64,000 nucleotides of DNA from Shewanella dokdonensis (GTDB lineage: Bacteria > Pseudomonadota > Gammaproteobacteria > Enterobacterales > Shewanellaceae), in assembly GCF_018394335.1 (NCBI RefSeq), contig NZ_CP074572.1, positions 682,001 through 746,000 on the forward strand, in the 5' to 3' direction. Each line of letters starts with the position of its first letter. Within the stretch, counting starts at the first letter, position 1. The notes under the pieces were generated by a model. That model was not told where the DNA came from. It did not search any database and saw nothing but the letters and a program-made list of their open reading frames with translations. The position numbers were made by a program, and so were the translations under genes. Below, piece by piece: positions 40,401 through 52,038 of this stretch.

Positions 40401-40607
40401 AATTTTTCACCAGTTGTCGTCGCCATAACCACAGAGCAATCACGACTAAGTCGTATAAAAGCGCACATTATACTGAGCTTCTGTGGTTTTTTTCCAACAA
40501 AGTCTGTCGATAACTGTGGAGGATTTAGTCGATTGATCGGAAATGATGAAATTAGCCAACAAAATAGCCCACCAGCGTGGGCTGTAACTTGATGATTACT
40601 CAAGGGT

Positions 40608-42524
40608 TCAAACGTGCTGTTGCAGCAACGCGTCGGCATATCCCATGCGTGTTAGCGCGTCACGCACCAAATCCAATGTTAATGGATCCTCGATAGTGGC
40701 GGGCGGCGTATAAGACTGATTATCAGCAATTTTACGCATAGTGCCGCGCAGGATTTTACCTGAACGAGTCTTAGGTAATTTTTGCACTGCACTTACCAGC
40801 TTGAACGCCGCAACTGGGCCAATCTCCTGTCGCACTTTGGCTACCAGCTCATCATGCAGCTGTTTTTCACTGATATCGATACCGTTTTTCAAAACCACCA
40901 ACCCCAACGGCACTTGCCCTTTGAGTTTGTCATCAACCCCAATTACCGCCGCTTCCGCAACCGCAGGATGTTGACACAAGACTTCTTCAAAGCGCCCGGT
41001 TGATAAGCGATGTCCGGCAACATTAATGATGTCGTCAATACGACTCATAATGTACAGATAACCGTCTTCATCCATATAACCCGCATCGCCAGTCAGGTAA
41101 TAACCTGGGTACATGCTGAGGTAGCTTTCCTGATAGCGTTTATCGTTTTGCCACAAAGTCACTAAAGTGCCTGGCGGCAATGGCAATTTAATTACCACGT
41201 TACCAGACTGGCCCGCTGGCACTTGTGAGCCAAACTCATCCACAACTTCCACCTGGTATCCAGGCACGGCGCGCGCGGGTGAACCGGGTTTTACCGGAAT
41301 AGCCTGTACGCCCATCAGATTGGCAGCCACGGCCCATCCGGTTTCAGTCTGCCACCAATGATCGATCACCGGTTTCCCCAGTTTCTCGCCAGCCCAAAGC
41401 AAGGTATCGGGGTCACAACGTTCTCCCGCGAGGAAAAGCGTTTCCAGACAGCTCAGATCGGTTCCAGCCACATAATTGCCGTTTGGATCTTCCCGCTTAA
41501 TCGCACGGATTGCCGTGGGTGCGGTGAAGAAACTTTTGACACGGTATTTCTGAATAGTGCGCCAGAAAATACCCGGATCAGGTGTGCCCACAGGCTTACC
41601 CTCATACAACACGGTTGTCGCCCCCACCAGCAGTGGCGCATAAACAATGTATGAATGCCCGACGACCCAACCAACATCCGATGCCGCCCAGAACGTATCC
41701 CCAGGATTGATGTTGTAAATGTGCTTCATCGACCAAGCCAAAGCCACTGCATGACCGCCGTTGTCACGCACCACACCTTTAGGTTGGCCTGTGGTGCCAG
41801 AGGTGTACAGGATATACAAAGGATCAGTGGCGGCAACGGCGACACATGCTGCGGGTGCGGCATCTTTGATGGCCTGCTGCCAGTCGTAATCCCGCCCTTC
41901 CTGTAATGCAGCTGCATACTGACTGCGCCCAAGGATCAAACAGCGTTCAACTTTGTGATGAGACTGCTCCAGCGCTTTATCCAGTAATGGCTTGTAAGGC
42001 ACCACCCCGGAAGGTTCGACCCCACAAGAAGCACTCAGCACCAACTTAGGTTTGGCATCGTTGATACGCGTTGCCAGTTCATTCGCGGCAAAACCACCAA
42101 AAACTACCGAATGGATAGCGCCAATACGCGCACAGGCCAGCATGGCATATACGGTTTCAGGCACCATTGGCATGTAGATCACCACCCTGTCGCCCTTGCT
42201 CACCCCAACAGATGCCATATAACCAGCCAAGCGGCTTACTTGCGCCTGTAGTTCAGCATATGTCACAGCATATTCGGTATCAGTGACTGGACTGAAATAA
42301 CGAATGGCAAACTGCTCGCCCCTACCCGCCAGCACATGGCGGTCTACGGCGTTATAGCAAGTATTTAACTGACCATTACTGAACCAGCGATAAAATGGCG
42401 CTTGGCTGTCATCCAACACTTGTTCCCATGGTTGATACCAGTCAATAGCTTTGGCGCACTCGCCCCAGAACGTCACCTTATCGTCTATGGATTTCTGGTA
42501 CAGAGCTAAACCCGGATCTGTCAT
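40608..42524 (-). CDS. Acyl-CoA synthetase, propionyl-CoA synthetase (PrpE) type
   Basis: 638 aa AMP-forming enzyme. It has ILYTSGTTGQPKGVVRDNGG (P-loop-like motif), WWQTETGW, YLTGDAGYMDEDGYLYIMSRIDDIINVAGHRLSTG and KTRSGKILRGTMRKIA with the catalytic, acetylation-regulated Lys. The N-terminus (FWGECAKAIDWYQPWEQVLDDS) and GDTFWAASDVGWVVGHSYIVYAPL fit the propionate/short-chain branch better than housekeeping Acs. It activates a short-chain acid with CoA. In Shewanella this gene sits beside the liu operon, from which it is divergent here, suggesting shared control by LiuR. The frame is intact. Confidence 0.85.
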   Translation of the reverse strand: MTDPGLALYQKSIDDKVTFWGECAKAIDWYQPWEQVLDDSQAPFYRWFSNGQLNTCYNAVDRHVLAGRGEQFAIRYFSPVTDTEYAVTYAELQAQVSRLAGYMASVGVSKGDRVVIYMPMVPETVYAMLACARIGAIHSVVFGGFAANELATRINDAKPKLVLSASCGVEPSGVVPYKPLLDKALEQSHHKVERCLILGRSQYAAALQEGRDYDWQQAIKDAAPAACVAVAATDPLYILYTSGTTGQPKGVVRDNGGHAVALAWSMKHIYNINPGDTFWAASDVGWVVGHSYIVYAPLLVGATTVLYEGKPVGTPDPGIFWRTIQKYRVKSFFTAPTAIRAIKREDPNGNYVAGTDLSCLETLFLAGERCDPDTLLWAGEKLGKPVIDHWWQTETGWAVAANLMGVQAIPVKPGSPARAVPGYQVEVVDEFGSQVPAGQSGNVVIKLPLPPGTLVTLWQNDKRYQESYLSMYPGYYLTGDAGYMDEDGYLYIMSRIDDIINVAGHRLSTGRFEEVLCQHPAVAEAAVIGVDDKLKGQVPLGLVVLKNGIDISEKQLHDELVAKVRQEIGPVAAFKLVSAVQKLPKTRSGKILRGTMRKIADNQSYTPPATIEDPLTLDLVRDALTRMGYADALLQQHV

Positions 42525-42790
42525 CTAACTGTCCTCCCCAAGGACCGCCTCTCGGCTAACACACCCCTTCCTTCCGCTTTCATTAATAGACGTTTTTATA
42601 ATCAACCCCTATTAGACGTTAGCCTAAACTCGGCTTTTTTAAGACTTTTTGCTAAGTCATCGACTGGACTGACCAGGTTAAAAACGCTGGAGAAAAAATC
42701 AGGATCATGCACTAAAATAGCAACAGTAACTTTACCTTTACGTAAACTTTATATATCTTGCGTTTACTGCTGCTAACTGAGTGTTATTTA
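42525..42790. promoter_or_regulatory. Divergent regulatory region with palindrome, probable LiuR operator
   Basis: The perfect palindrome TTTACGTAAA at 42737-42746 lies 45 bases before the liuR ATG, within ACTTTACC and ACTTTATA flanks and close to a GCGTTTACTG stretch. MerR-family LiuR regulators of Shewanella and relatives bind palindromes with this ACGT-centred pattern. A repeated TAGACGTT at about 42588 and 42614, on the acyl-CoA synthetase side, could be a second site. Assignment rests on position and general motif knowledge. Confidence 0.55.
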
Positions 42791-43201
42791 ATGAGTATCC
42801 GACCAACGCCCCAAACCACTTATTCCATTAGTGAGCTGTCACGGGAATTTGATATTACCACCCGTAGTATTCGTTTTTACGAAGACCAGGGGCTGTTAAA
42901 ACCCAAACGCCGTGGGCAAACCCGTATCTATAGTTTGAAAGATCGGGTGCGGCTGAAACTCATCCTGCGCGGTAAACGCCTTGGCTTTTCGCTTGGGGAA
43001 ACCCGACGCCTATTTGAATTGTATGACGCCGACAAAAGCAGCCTGTCACAACTCAGTACCATGTTGCAGTTGATAGAAGATAAAAAAATGTCACTGCAAC
43101 AGCAGATGGACGACATCAAAATCGTATTGATGGAATTGATGGCTGCAGAAACCCAATGTCGTCAGGCGCTAGCGGAAATCTCTACCGAAAAAACCGGTTA
43201 A
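42791..43201 (+). CDS. liuR: LiuR: MerR-family regulator of branched-chain amino acid degradation
   Basis: 136 aa from ATG 42791; an upstream in-frame TTG-type start at 42758 has no ribosome site. The N-terminal winged helix-turn-helix ([38 protein letters not shown]) is clear Mer[21 protein letters not shown] follows, then a dimerisation coiled coil ([22 protein letters not shown]). It lacks the Cys residues of metal sensors, fitting an acyl-CoA-type effector. It is the first gene before liuA and probably controls its own operon. Confidence 0.9.
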   Translation: MSIRPTPQTTYSISELSREFDITTRSIRFYEDQGLLKPKRRGQTRIYSLKDRVRLKLILRGKRLGFSLGETRRLFELYDADKSSLSQLSTMLQLIEDKKMSLQQQMDDIKIVLMELMAAETQCRQALAEISTEKTG

Positions 43202-43262
43202 TCACGCCGCTGTCATCATCTGCACGTCGTCACAGATGTCAGCGCCGACACAGGAGCCAACC

Positions 43263-44432
43263 ATGATACCCAGCTATTCAGGACTTGACTTCGGACTCGG
43301 GGAAGATATCGACATGTTGCGGCAAGCCGTTGCGACATTCGCCACCGAGCAGATTGCCCCACTCGCGACACAAATCGACCAAGAGAATCAATTCCCCACG
43401 GCATTATGGCCACAATTAGGCCAGATGGGGCTGTTGGGAATTACCGTTAGTGAAGAGTTTGGCGGTAGCGGTATGGGCTATCTGGCCCATGTGGTCGCCA
43501 TGGAAGAGATTTCCCGCACCTCAGCCTCGGTGGGGTTGTCGTATGGCGCCCACGCAAATCTCTGTGTTAACCAAATTTTCCGTAACGGCACTGCCGCACA
43601 AAAAGATCGTTATCTGCCAAAGCTGGTCAGTGGTGAACACATAGGTGCGCTGGCCATGAGTGAACCCAATGCGGGCTCCGATGTGGTGTCCATGAAACTG
43701 CACGCTCGTAAACAAGGCGACCATTATCTGCTGAATGGCAACAAGATGTGGATCACCAACGGCCCCGATGCAGATGTATTTGTAGTTTATGCCAAAACTG
43801 AACCACAACTGGGAGCCAAAGGTATTACCGCGTTTATTGTTGAACGTGGCTTTCCAGGATTCGCCACCGCACAAAAATTAGACAAACTAGGCATGCGAGG
43901 CTCCAGTACCTGCGAGTTAGTATTCACTGATTGTGAAGTGCCAGCAGCAAACATTCTCGGTCAACTGAATCACGGCACCAAGGTGCTGATGAGTGGCCTT
44001 GACTATGAACGCGTAGTCTTGGCTGGCGGCCCATTAGGCATCATGAGCGCCTGTCTTGATCTGGTACTGCCCTACACCGCAGAACGCCAGCAGTTTGGCA
44101 AAGCCATTGGCGAATTCCAATTGGTGCAGGCCAAACTGGCCGACATGTACACCGAAATGCATGCGGCCAAAGCCTATGTTTATGCCGTTGCCAGCGCCTG
44201 CGATCAAGGCAAAGCGAGTCGCAAAGATGCCGCTGGCGCCATTCTTTACAGCGCCGAAAGAGCCACCCGTGCGGCACTGGATGCCATTCAGTTGCTGGGT
44301 GGCAATGGCTATATCAATGACTATCCGGCCGGACGTTTATTGCGTGATGCCAAGCTGTATGAAATCGGCGCAGGCACCTCGGAAATTCGCCGCATGCTCA
44401 TTGGCCGTGAACTGTTCAGTGAAAGTCACTGA
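43263..44432 (+). CDS. liuA: Isovaleryl-CoA dehydrogenase
   Basis: 389 aa from ATG 43263, with AGGAG 8 bases upstream. An acyl-CoA dehydrogenase that converts isovaleryl-CoA to 3-methylcrotonyl-CoA, passing electrons to ETF. It carries the FAD-binding segments [17 protein letters not shown] and [18 protein letters not shown], the catalytic-base region [17 protein letters not shown], as in isovaleryl-CoA dehydrogenases, and the C-terminal [21 protein letters not shown] and [18 protein letters not shown]. The frame is intact. Confidence 0.93.
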   Translation: MIPSYSGLDFGLGEDIDMLRQAVATFATEQIAPLATQIDQENQFPTALWPQLGQMGLLGITVSEEFGGSGMGYLAHVVAMEEISRTSASVGLSYGAHANLCVNQIFRNGTAAQKDRYLPKLVSGEHIGALAMSEPNAGSDVVSMKLHARKQGDHYLLNGNKMWITNGPDADVFVVYAKTEPQLGAKGITAFIVERGFPGFATAQKLDKLGMRGSSTCELVFTDCEVPAANILGQLNHGTKVLMSGLDYERVVLAGGPLGIMSACLDLVLPYTAERQQFGKAIGEFQLVQAKLADMYTEMHAAKAYVYAVASACDQGKASRKDAAGAILYSAERATRAALDAIQLLGGNGYINDYPAGRLLRDAKLYEIGAGTSEIRRMLIGRELFSESH

Positions 44433-44465
44433 ATCGCCCTCTCATCAATAGCGGAGCCAAACGCC

Positions 44466-46072
44466 ATGACCCGCATCATCAGCCAGATCAATCCCAGTGC
44501 TGACACTTTTATCAGCCGTCAGCAAGCGATGCAAAGCTTAGTGGATGATCTCAAACAGAAACTGGCAGAAATTGCTGAAGGTGGCGGCGCGCGCGCCATG
44601 CAGCGGCATTGCAGCAAAGGTAAGCTGGCCCCCAGGCAACGACTAACACAGTTGCTGGATACCGATGCGCCATTTCTTGAAATTGGCCAGTTTGCGGCCT
44701 TTGAGGTTTATGAGGAGACCGTTGCGGCGGCGGGGGTTATTGCCGGTATCGGCCGTGTCAGTGGCCGCGAATGCATGCTTGTTATCAACGATGCCACCGT
44801 TAAAGGCGGCACTTATTATCCGCTGACGGTCAAGAAACACCTGCGTGCGCAAGCCATCGCGGAACGGTGTCATCTGCCCTGTATTTACCTAGTGGACTCC
44901 GGTGGTGCTAATCTTCCGTTGCAGGATGAAGTGTTTCCAGATCGGGAACATTTTGGCCGTATTTTTTATAACCAGGCGCGCATGTCAGCCAAGGGCATCC
45001 CACAAATTGCCGTGGTAATGGGTCTTTGTACCGCTGGCGGGGCTTATGTTCCGGCCATGGCGGATGAATCCATTATTGTCGCCAATCAGGGCACTATCTT
45101 CTTGGCTGGGCCACCGCTAGTAAAGGCCGCCACCGGCGAAGAGGTATCCGCCGAAGCATTGGGGGCGGCGAGGTGCATACCCGTTTATCCGGCGTGGCCG
45201 ATCATCTGGCACAAAATGACGCACATGCGCTGCAATTAGCACGGCAAGCCGTGTCACGGCTCAATCCTCCTACATCAAGCATCACACCACAAGCGGCCGT
45301 GATACCGCCGCGCTACGATAGTCAGGAGCTGTACGGCATTGTCGGTACCGATCTGAAAAAGCCCTACGATGTCCGAGAAGTGATTGCCAGATTAGTCGAT
45401 GACTCAGATTTTGACGAATTCAAAACCAATTACGGCCCCACCTTAGTGTGCGGTTTTGCCCGTTTGCATGGCTATGCCATTGGTATTGTTGCTAATAACG
45501 GCATTCTGTTTTCGGAGTCAGCGCAAAAAGGGGCACATTTCATCGAACTATGTTGCCAACGGCAGATCCCGTTGCTGTTTTTACAGAACATCACTGGCTT
45601 TATGGTTGGGAAAAAATATGAGCAGGAAGGTATCGCCAAACACGGCGCCAAAATGGTGATGGCCGTTGCCTGCGCCAATGTGCCCAAATTTACCGTCATC
45701 ATTGGTGGCAGTTATGGTGCGGGCAATTATGGCATGTGTGGCCGCGCTTATGAGCCCACCATGATGTGGATCTGGCCCAATGCCCGTATTTCGGTGATGG
45801 GTGGCGAACAGGCGGCCAACGTGTTGGCCACGGTCAAACGCGACAGTCTAGAACGCCAGGGGCAAACATGGTCAGCAGCGGATGAAGCCGCCTTTAAAGC
45901 CCCGATCGTCGATAAATATGAGCGAGAAGGTAATCCCTATCATGCCAGTGCCCGTTTATGGGATGACGGTATTATCGACCCAGCGCAAACCCGCGATGTG
46001 GTCGGTCTAGCATTAGCGGCTGCCGCCAATGCTGCTATTGAGCCCAGCCACTTTGGCGTCTTTCGCATGTAG
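44466..46072 (+). CDS. liuB: 3-Methylcrotonyl-CoA carboxylase beta (carboxyltransferase) subunit; one frameshift
   Basis: About 535 aa after repair. Carboxyltransferase domains include [72 protein letters not shown] and [18 protein letters not shown] with [15 protein letters not shown]. It transfers carboxyl from biotin to 3-methylcrotonyl-CoA with the LiuD subunit. The frame is lost at the G5 run 45161-45165. One G restores [20 protein letters not shown], the family's conserved sequence, so this is almost certainly a read error. Confidence 0.93.
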
Positions 46073-46081
46073 GAGGCCAGC

Positions 46082-46894
46082 ATGCAGCACACTCTACTCA
46101 AGCGGGATGCAGAAGGCGTATGTCAACTCATCCTCAATCGCCCGGATGCCGCTAATGCCTTTGATGAACGGCTGATAGCTGAACTCATCACCGTCTTAAA
46201 TCAGCTTGCTGACGATTCAAGTTGCCGATTACTGCTACTGCGCGGCCAAGGCAAACATTTCAGCGCTGGTGCTGATCTGCACTGGATGCAGCGTCAGGCA
46301 AAAATGAACGCGCAGGCCAATATCGCTGATGCCAGCGAACTGGCAACGCTGATGCGAACACTGGACAGGTTTCCAAAACCAACGGTGGCCTTAGTGCAAG
46401 GTGCAGCCTTTGGTGGCGCACTGGGACTGATTTGCTGTTGTGATGTCGCGATTGCCACCAGCAACGCCCGCTTTTGTCTGAGCGAAGTCCGGCTCGGGCT
46501 TCTTCCAGCCGTGATCTCGCCCTATGTTCATCGCAGTATCGGGATGCGGCAATTGCGGCGGTATGCCCTGACAGCCGAGCTCATCGATGCCAGCACCGCG
46601 TTGCAATTAGGGCTTGTGCATCAAGTAGATGATGATCTGGATAATGCCGCACAGCGCATAGTCACCGCCTTACTACAAGGTGGCCCTGCCGCGCAGCAAC
46701 AATGTAAAGGGCTGCTAGCACAGCTTGAAACAGCACAGAGCGATGAAGCACTCACTCACCTGACAGTGCACACCATTGCTAACGTCCGCGCCAGTGAAGA
46801 AGCAGCTGAAGGCATTAGTGCCTTTTTTGCTAAACGTCCGCCGAAGTGGTTGCCGGGCAATACCGCGGTAACGCAGGAGTCTGAGCATGACTGA
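46082..46894 (+). CDS. liuC: Methylglutaconyl-CoA hydratase (enoyl-CoA hydratase family)
   Basis: 270 aa crotonase-fold protein. Oxyanion-hole segments LRGQGKHFSAGADLHWM and VQGAAFGGALGLICCCDVAI are present, with RFCLSEVRLGLLPAVISPYV carrying the catalytic-Glu region. It hydrates 3-methylglutaconyl-CoA to HMG-CoA, the step after the carboxylase. Its last 8 bases overlap the start of liuD. The position inside the operon sets the specific assignment; the crotonase fold alone would not. Confidence 0.9.
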   Translation: MQHTLLKRDAEGVCQLILNRPDAANAFDERLIAELITVLNQLADDSSCRLLLLRGQGKHFSAGADLHWMQRQAKMNAQANIADASELATLMRTLDRFPKPTVALVQGAAFGGALGLICCCDVAIATSNARFCLSEVRLGLLPAVISPYVHRSIGMRQLRRYALTAELIDASTALQLGLVHQVDDDLDNAAQRIVTALLQGGPAAQQQCKGLLAQLETAQSDEALTHLTVHTIANVRASEEAAEGISAFFAKRPPKWLPGNTAVTQESEHD

Positions 46895-48926
46895 CGCCAG
46901 TATTCGCAAGTTATTGATTGCCAATCGCGGTGAAATTGCCTGCCGCATTATACGAACCTGCCAACGATTGGGGATCCGTACCCTGGCCATCCATTCTGCG
47001 GTTGACCGTCAGGCATTACATGTCAGCCTTGCCGACGAAGCAATAGCACTGAGCGGTGATTCTCCCCTTGCGCCTTATCTGAATATTGATGCGATTATCG
47101 ATGCGGCAAAGCGCTACGGTGCCGATGCCATCCATCCTGGATACGGCTTTCTCTCAGAAAATGCCGCATTCGCCAGCGCCTGTAGCGCGCATGGGCTGAT
47201 TTTTGTGGGGCCGCCCGCCAGCGCCATTGACGCCATGGGCAGTAAAAGTGCCGCCAAAGCGATTATGGCTGCTGCTGGCGTCCCCCTAGTGCCGGGTTAT
47301 CACGGTGCGGAACAAGCGAGTGGTTTTCTGCAACAGCAGGCGTTAACCATTGGCTTTCCACTGTTGATCAAAGCCACTTATGGTGGAGGCGGTAAGGGAA
47401 TGCGGGTGGTGACGAATGCGTCAGAATTTACCACAGCGCTGGCCGCAGCTAAGCGGGAAGCCAAGGCCGCCTTTGCCGATGACACCGTATTGCTAGAGCG
47501 CTATCTGACACAACCGCGGCACATCGAAGTACAAATATTTGCCGATCAGCAAGGCCACTGCATTTACTTAGGCGATCGTGATTGTTCGCTGCAACGTCGG
47601 CACCAGAAAGTCATTGAAGAAGCGCCGGCCCCGGGTCTTAGCGATGAACTCAGGCAACAGATGGGGCAAGCGGCAATCGCAGCGGCTAAAGCCATCGGCT
47701 ACTGCGGTGCCGGCACCATTGAGTTTCTGCTGGATAGCGACCAGCAGTTTTACTTCATGGAGATGAATACCCGTTTGCAGGTGGAACATCCGGTGACCGA
47801 ACTGATCACCGGTCAGGATCTGGTGGCCTGGCAGCTAAGCGTGGCCGCTGGTCAGCCGCTGCCATTAACACAGCAGCAAGTCACACTTAACGGCCATGCC
47901 GTTGAAGCCCGAATTTATGCTGAAGATCCCAGCCATAACTTTCTCCCCGCTTCCGGCCCGCTGTCTTATTTACAGGAGCCAACTGCGGCGCCCCATTTAC
48001 GGTTAGATACCGGGGTACGCCAAGGCGATGTGATCACCCCTTTTTACGATCCGTTGATCGCTAAATTGATCATCTGGCACTCCGACCGTAGCGAGGCGCT
48101 GCGACAATTGACGCTGGCATTACAGCAGTATCAGATAGCCGGAGTGTGGCATAATATTGCGTTTCTGGCCGCACTAACATCACATCCGGCCTTTATCCGC
48201 GAAGATTTCAGCACCCATTTTATTGCGCAGCACCTTGATGAATTGTTGTCACAAGCGGCCACACCCGCGCCAACCACTGAGGTACTTGCAGCCGCTGCCA
48301 TGGTGAGTCTGCTGGCATCTAACACCCAAGGTCACACTTATAACTCCCCTTGGCAGCAGTTGTCAGGATTTCGACTGAACGCGGCGCCAGAGTGGCATTT
48401 ACAGTTGCGTTATGGTGCGATGGCAACTGCCTCAAGTTTCCTCTTACTGCTACAGCAGCAAACTATTGGTGAGTATTCACTGACCATCAACGCCGCAGAA
48501 GCCGAGGGAAATGCCAACACTAAAGTAATCGTCAGTGGCGAATTAACCGCAGCACAACAGCTCAAATTGACGCTCAACGGCCATAGCCAACATTGGTATT
48601 TCTACCAGCAACAGACAACACTGTGGCTATTGCGTCACGGTCATGTCTGGCAGTTTGATAGCGGCCCTCAGAGTTACCAGCTTGCCGATAATCATGGCGA
48701 TACGTCGTTACTGGCACCGATGAATGGCACGATCGTGACCTTGCTGGTGCAGCCGGGCGATTTTGTCCGTAAAGGCTGCGGCTTATTGGTACTGGAGGCG
48801 ATGAAAATGGAATACCAGATCAACGCGCCTACTGATGGCATTGTCGATAATTTTTTATGTCGTGCTGGTGAGTTAGTGCAAGACGGAACGCTGTTAGTCC
48901 AGTTCAGTGCTAAGGAGTCTGACTAA
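46887..48926 (+). CDS. liuD: 3-Methylcrotonyl-CoA carboxylase alpha (biotin carboxylase/carrier) subunit
   Basis: 679 aa. The N-terminal biotin carboxylase has [33 protein letters not shown], an ATP-grasp region ([41 protein letters not shown]) and [19 protein letters not shown]. The C-terminal carrier domain ends with [15 protein letters not shown], whose Lys is biotinylated. It carboxylates biotin for the LiuB reaction. It starts inside the end of liuC, and its stop shares a base with the liuE start (TAATG). The frame is intact. Confidence 0.95.
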   Translation: MTDASIRKLLIANRGEIACRIIRTCQRLGIRTLAIHSAVDRQALHVSLADEAIALSGDSPLAPYLNIDAIIDAAKRYGADAIHPGYGFLSENAAFASACSAHGLIFVGPPASAIDAMGSKSAAKAIMAAAGVPLVPGYHGAEQASGFLQQQALTIGFPLLIKATYGGGGKGMRVVTNASEFTTALAAAKREAKAAFADDTVLLERYLTQPRHIEVQIFADQQGHCIYLGDRDCSLQRRHQKVIEEAPAPGLSDELRQQMGQAAIAAAKAIGYCGAGTIEFLLDSDQQFYFMEMNTRLQVEHPVTELITGQDLVAWQLSVAAGQPLPLTQQQVTLNGHAVEARIYAEDPSHNFLPASGPLSYLQEPTAAPHLRLDTGVRQGDVITPFYDPLIAKLIIWHSDRSEALRQLTLALQQYQIAGVWHNIAFLAALTSHPAFIREDFSTHFIAQHLDELLSQAATPAPTTEVLAAAAMVSLLASNTQGHTYNSPWQQLSGFRLNAAPEWHLQLRYGAMATASSFLLLLQQQTIGEYSLTINAAEAEGNANTKVIVSGELTAAQQLKLTLNGHSQHWYFYQQQTTLWLLRHGHVWQFDSGPQSYQLADNHGDTSLLAPMNGTIVTLLVQPGDFVRKGCGLLVLEAMKMEYQINAPTDGIVDNFLCRAGELVQDGTLLVQFSAKESD

Positions 48927-49846
48927 TGTATCCTGCTTCCATCCGTATCTATGAAGTTGGCCCGCGTGACGGCCTGCAAAATGAACGGCCGGTGGCTATC
49001 CGCGATAAGGTGCAACTGCTTAATGCCTTGGCCAACGCAGGGCTATGTCATATCGAAGCGGGTAGTTTTGTCTCAGCGAAATGGGTACCGCAAATGGCGG
49101 ACTCTGCCGCAGTATTCGGGCAGATAACTCGCCGTGCTGGAGTTAGCTACTCGGCGCTGACACCCAATCTTGCCGGATTTGAGGCCGCACTCGCTGCCGG
49201 AGTAGATGAAGTGGCCATTTTTACCGCCGCCTCAGAGCGCTTTTGCCAGCGTAATATCAATTGCAGTATCAGTGAATCGCTTGCGCGCTTTGTGCCAATA
49301 GTGGACAAGGCCAAACACTATGGCATCCCAGTACGTGGCTACGTTTCCTGCGTGCTCGGTTGTCCCTATGAGGGCGAGGTTGCGCCGCAGCAGGTGGCTG
49401 CCGTGGCAGAGGAATTACAGCAACTGGGTGTGTATGAAATCTCCCTCGGTGACACCATTGGCGTTGGCACGCCCCAAAAAGCCAGAAACATGTTAGACAC
49501 CGTTGCCAACAAAGTGCCGATAGCCCAATTAGCGCTGCATTTTCACGACACTTATGGTCAGGCACTAGCGAATATTCTGGCCTGTCTCGATAGCGGAATT
49601 AGCACACTCGATGCCTCAGTTGCGGGCCTTGGCGGTTGCCCTTATGCCCAAGGGGCTTCCGGCAATCTAGCGACCGAAGATCTGGTGTATATGCTGCACG
49701 GTTTAGGCATTCATACAGGCGTGGACTTACCCAAGTTGGCTCGTGCTGGTGCGCAGATCAGTCGGGTACTCAAACGTCATAATGGCAGCAAGGTCGGCCA
49801 GGTGTTAACCGCCGAACTGGCCCCACCAGCACAGGAGTACAGCTAA
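48926..49846 (+). CDS. liuE: Hydroxymethylglutaryl-CoA lyase
   Basis: 306 aa DRE-TIM metallolyase: [20 protein letters not shown] (the DG-motif Asp/metal region), [48 protein letters not shown] (metal His pair) and [24 protein letters not shown] with the G-loop Cys. It splits HMG-CoA into acetoacetate and acetyl-CoA. It overlaps liuD upstream by one base and the CoA transferase A gene downstream by one base. The frame is intact. Confidence 0.95.
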   Translation: MYPASIRIYEVGPRDGLQNERPVAIRDKVQLLNALANAGLCHIEAGSFVSAKWVPQMADSAAVFGQITRRAGVSYSALTPNLAGFEAALAAGVDEVAIFTAASERFCQRNINCSISESLARFVPIVDKAKHYGIPVRGYVSCVLGCPYEGEVAPQQVAAVAEELQQLGVYEISLGDTIGVGTPQKARNMLDTVANKVPIAQLALHFHDTYGQALANILACLDSGISTLDASVAGLGGCPYAQGASGNLATEDLVYMLHGLGIHTGVDLPKLARAGAQISRVLKRHNGSKVGQVLTAELAPPAQEYS

Positions 49847-50552
49847 TGGCAGGTTTGCATAAAGTTGTTCACAGCTATTCCGAGGCGTTGTCAGGCCTAG
49901 AAAACCATATGACAGTAATGGTTGGTGGCTTTGGTTTATGTGGCATCCCAGAAGGTCTGATCAACGAAATGGTTAGGCGAAAAGTGACCGGATTAACCGC
50001 CATCTCCAATAATGCCGGCGTTGATGACTTTGGCTTGGGACTGCTACTGCGAGGGCACCAGATAAGCACCATGATCGCCTCTTATGTCGGTGAAAATGCC
50101 CTATTTGAGCAGCAGATGTTAACGGGTGAGCTTGAGGTGATTCTTACGCCGCAAGGTTCACTGGCAGAAAAATCCGCGCAGGTGGTGCTGGCATTCCGGC
50201 CTTTTTTACGGCGACAGGTTATGGCACGCCGGTGGCAGATGGTAAAGAAACCCGCGAAATCAACGGTCGTCATTATGTGCTTGAACCAGCTCTCACGGCA
50301 GATTTTGCATTAATACGCGCTTGGAAAGCTGACACCATGGGCAATCTCATCTACCGCCATACCGCAGCCAACTTTAATCCGGTGATGGCCACTGCGGGCA
50401 AAATCACCGTGGCAGAAGTCGAAGAGATTGTTGAAGCTGGCGAGTTAGACCCAGATCATATCCACACGCCAGGGATTTATGTCGATCGTGTCATTCAAGG
50501 CCGTTTCGAAAAACGCATCGAAAAGCGTACCGTCAAGCGCACTAAGGCCTAA
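49846..50552 (+). CDS. 3-Oxoacid CoA-transferase subunit A; one frameshift
   Basis: Activates acetoacetate using another acyl-CoA. It has [47 protein letters not shown] and [17 protein letters not shown]. The frame is lost after EK at the A5 run 50168-50172. One A restores [20 protein letters not shown], followed by [18 protein letters not shown] and [19 protein letters not shown], ending at 50552. About 235 aa, the normal size for the alpha subunit (ScoA/AtoD type). It belongs with the adjacent beta subunit and finishes leucine degradation. Confidence 0.92.
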
Positions 50553-50562
50553 GGAGCACAAC

Positions 50563-51218
50563 ATGGCACTTTCCAGAGAACAAATGGCGATGCGAGTAGC
50601 CCGCGAACTGCACGATGGCGACTATGTCAACCTTGGCATTGGCATTCCAACCTTAGTCGCCAACTATATTCCGGCAGGCATAGCAGTGATGTTGCAGTCA
50701 GAAAATGGCCTGCTAGGCATGGGCGAATTTCCCGATGAAGCCGCCGTTGATGCCGACCTTATCAATGCCGGAAAACAGACAGTCACCGCGGTAAAAGGAG
50801 CTTCTTTTTCTCCAGCGCCGATAGTTTTGCCATGATCCGTGGCGGCCATGTGGATCTCACAGTGCTGGGAGCATTTGAAGTGGATGTCAGTGGCGCTATC
50901 GCTTCTTGGATGATCCCCGGAAAATTGATCAAAGGGATGGGCGGCGCAATGGATTTGGTTGCCGGAGCCCGCAACATTATTGTGACTATGATGCATGCAG
51001 ATAAAGCCGGTAACTCCAAGTTGCTACCGCAATGTACCCTGCCGTTAACCGGGGTTGCTTGCATCAACACGGTACTGACAGACCTGGCACTGTTGCATAT
51101 TCACGAGGGTGCGTTTCATCTTAAAGAACTGGCACCTGGCGTCACCATTGATGAAATCAAAGCCAAAACCGCGGGCAAACTGGTGATCCCGCCCCAAGTG
51201 CCCACTATGGTGTTTTAA
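50563..51218 (+). CDS. 3-Oxoacid CoA-transferase subunit B; one frameshift
   Basis: ATG 50563 follows AAGGAGC. Residues include [40 protein letters not shown] (the active-site Glu is in the SENG motif), then [20 protein letters not shown]. The T5 run 50805-50809 needs one more T to give [26 protein letters not shown], continuing through [21 protein letters not shown] to 51218. About 218 aa, normal for ScoB/AtoA. Last gene of the operon; no strong hairpin was seen directly downstream. Confidence 0.92.
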
Positions 51219-51318
51219 GTAAGCTATGGCATACGCATGTTCCAATGTCGGCGCCAACCATGCTTAATAATGATAACCACGCATTATTTATGCAGCATCT
51301 TAGGGCTTAATGCCGTCA

Positions 51319-52038
51319 TTAATCAGGGAAAAAGTGCCGCCATAAATGGGATAAAGGCAATACCAGAAACAGCGCTGGCAGAAAATTGACCACCGCAAAA
51401 TTCATAATTTTGGCAATGCGTAAACCAATCGCCAGCATAATAATGCCGCCGACCGCCGAAAAATTTGCATAGGTCACGGCATCCATATAGGGCAAAATAG
51501 GTTTAGCAAGCAAGAATAAAGACGCCTGCACCGTAAACTGCACCACAGCGATCATGATGATCCCCGGGCCAAGACCAATAGCAAAAATCATGGCAGTTAC
51601 CAGATCCATCATGGATTTCACCAGTAACAGTTTATAATCACCGTTCAACCCTTCGGTCATCGCCCCAATGACCCCAAGGCCACTGGCACCAAATAAGACG
51701 ATTAGTGCCGTAAATTGTTGTGAAAATTCGGACTTTCCCAAACCTCTGGGCATCGGCAAAAACCGATTCATTTTCTGTTGTATAAACGCCGCACCTTTAC
51801 TGACGCCAGCCTCAAAATACAGTAATTCACCCAGCGCGGTGCCAAAAATCAGCGATAACACCACCACGGGCAGATTATGCTCCTTGATAATCATAGTGAC
51901 GCCGATTGCGACCGACGCCAATGCAAAGGTTGCTGGTAGACCTTGCTGTAATCGCTTCGGAATAAATTTTGCCAGTCCGGCGCCAAGCAAACCGCCCACA
52001 ATAATGGCGCAACTATTGATGATAGGACCTAGCATCAT
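51319..52038 (-). CDS. DUF554 membrane protein (YdfK/YqgA-like)
   Basis: 239 aa with about seven hydrophobic segments. It starts MMLGPIINSCAIIVGGLLGAG and contains FGTALGELLYFEAGV, LIVLFGASGLGVIGAMTEGL, KSMMDLVTAMIFAIGLG and AVGGIIMLAIGLRI, all typical of the DUF554 family. A predicted inner-membrane protein, possibly a transporter; function unknown. It is convergent with the liu operon. Confidence 0.88.
   Translation of the reverse strand: MMLGPIINSCAIIVGGLLGAGLAKFIPKRLQQGLPATFALASVAIGVTMIIKEHNLPVVVLSLIFGTALGELLYFEAGVSKGAAFIQQKMNRFLPMPRGLGKSEFSQQFTALIVLFGASGLGVIGAMTEGLNGDYKLLLVKSMMDLVTAMIFAIGLGPGIIMIAVVQFTVQASLFLLAKPILPYMDAVTYANFSAVGGIIMLAIGLRIAKIMNFAVVNFLPALFLVLPLSHLWRHFFPD

Noticed and set aside
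40608..42524. Housekeeping acetyl-CoA synthetase (Acs)
   Set aside because: Sequence features and the position beside the liu operon fit the propionyl-CoA synthetase branch better; the exact substrate remains open.
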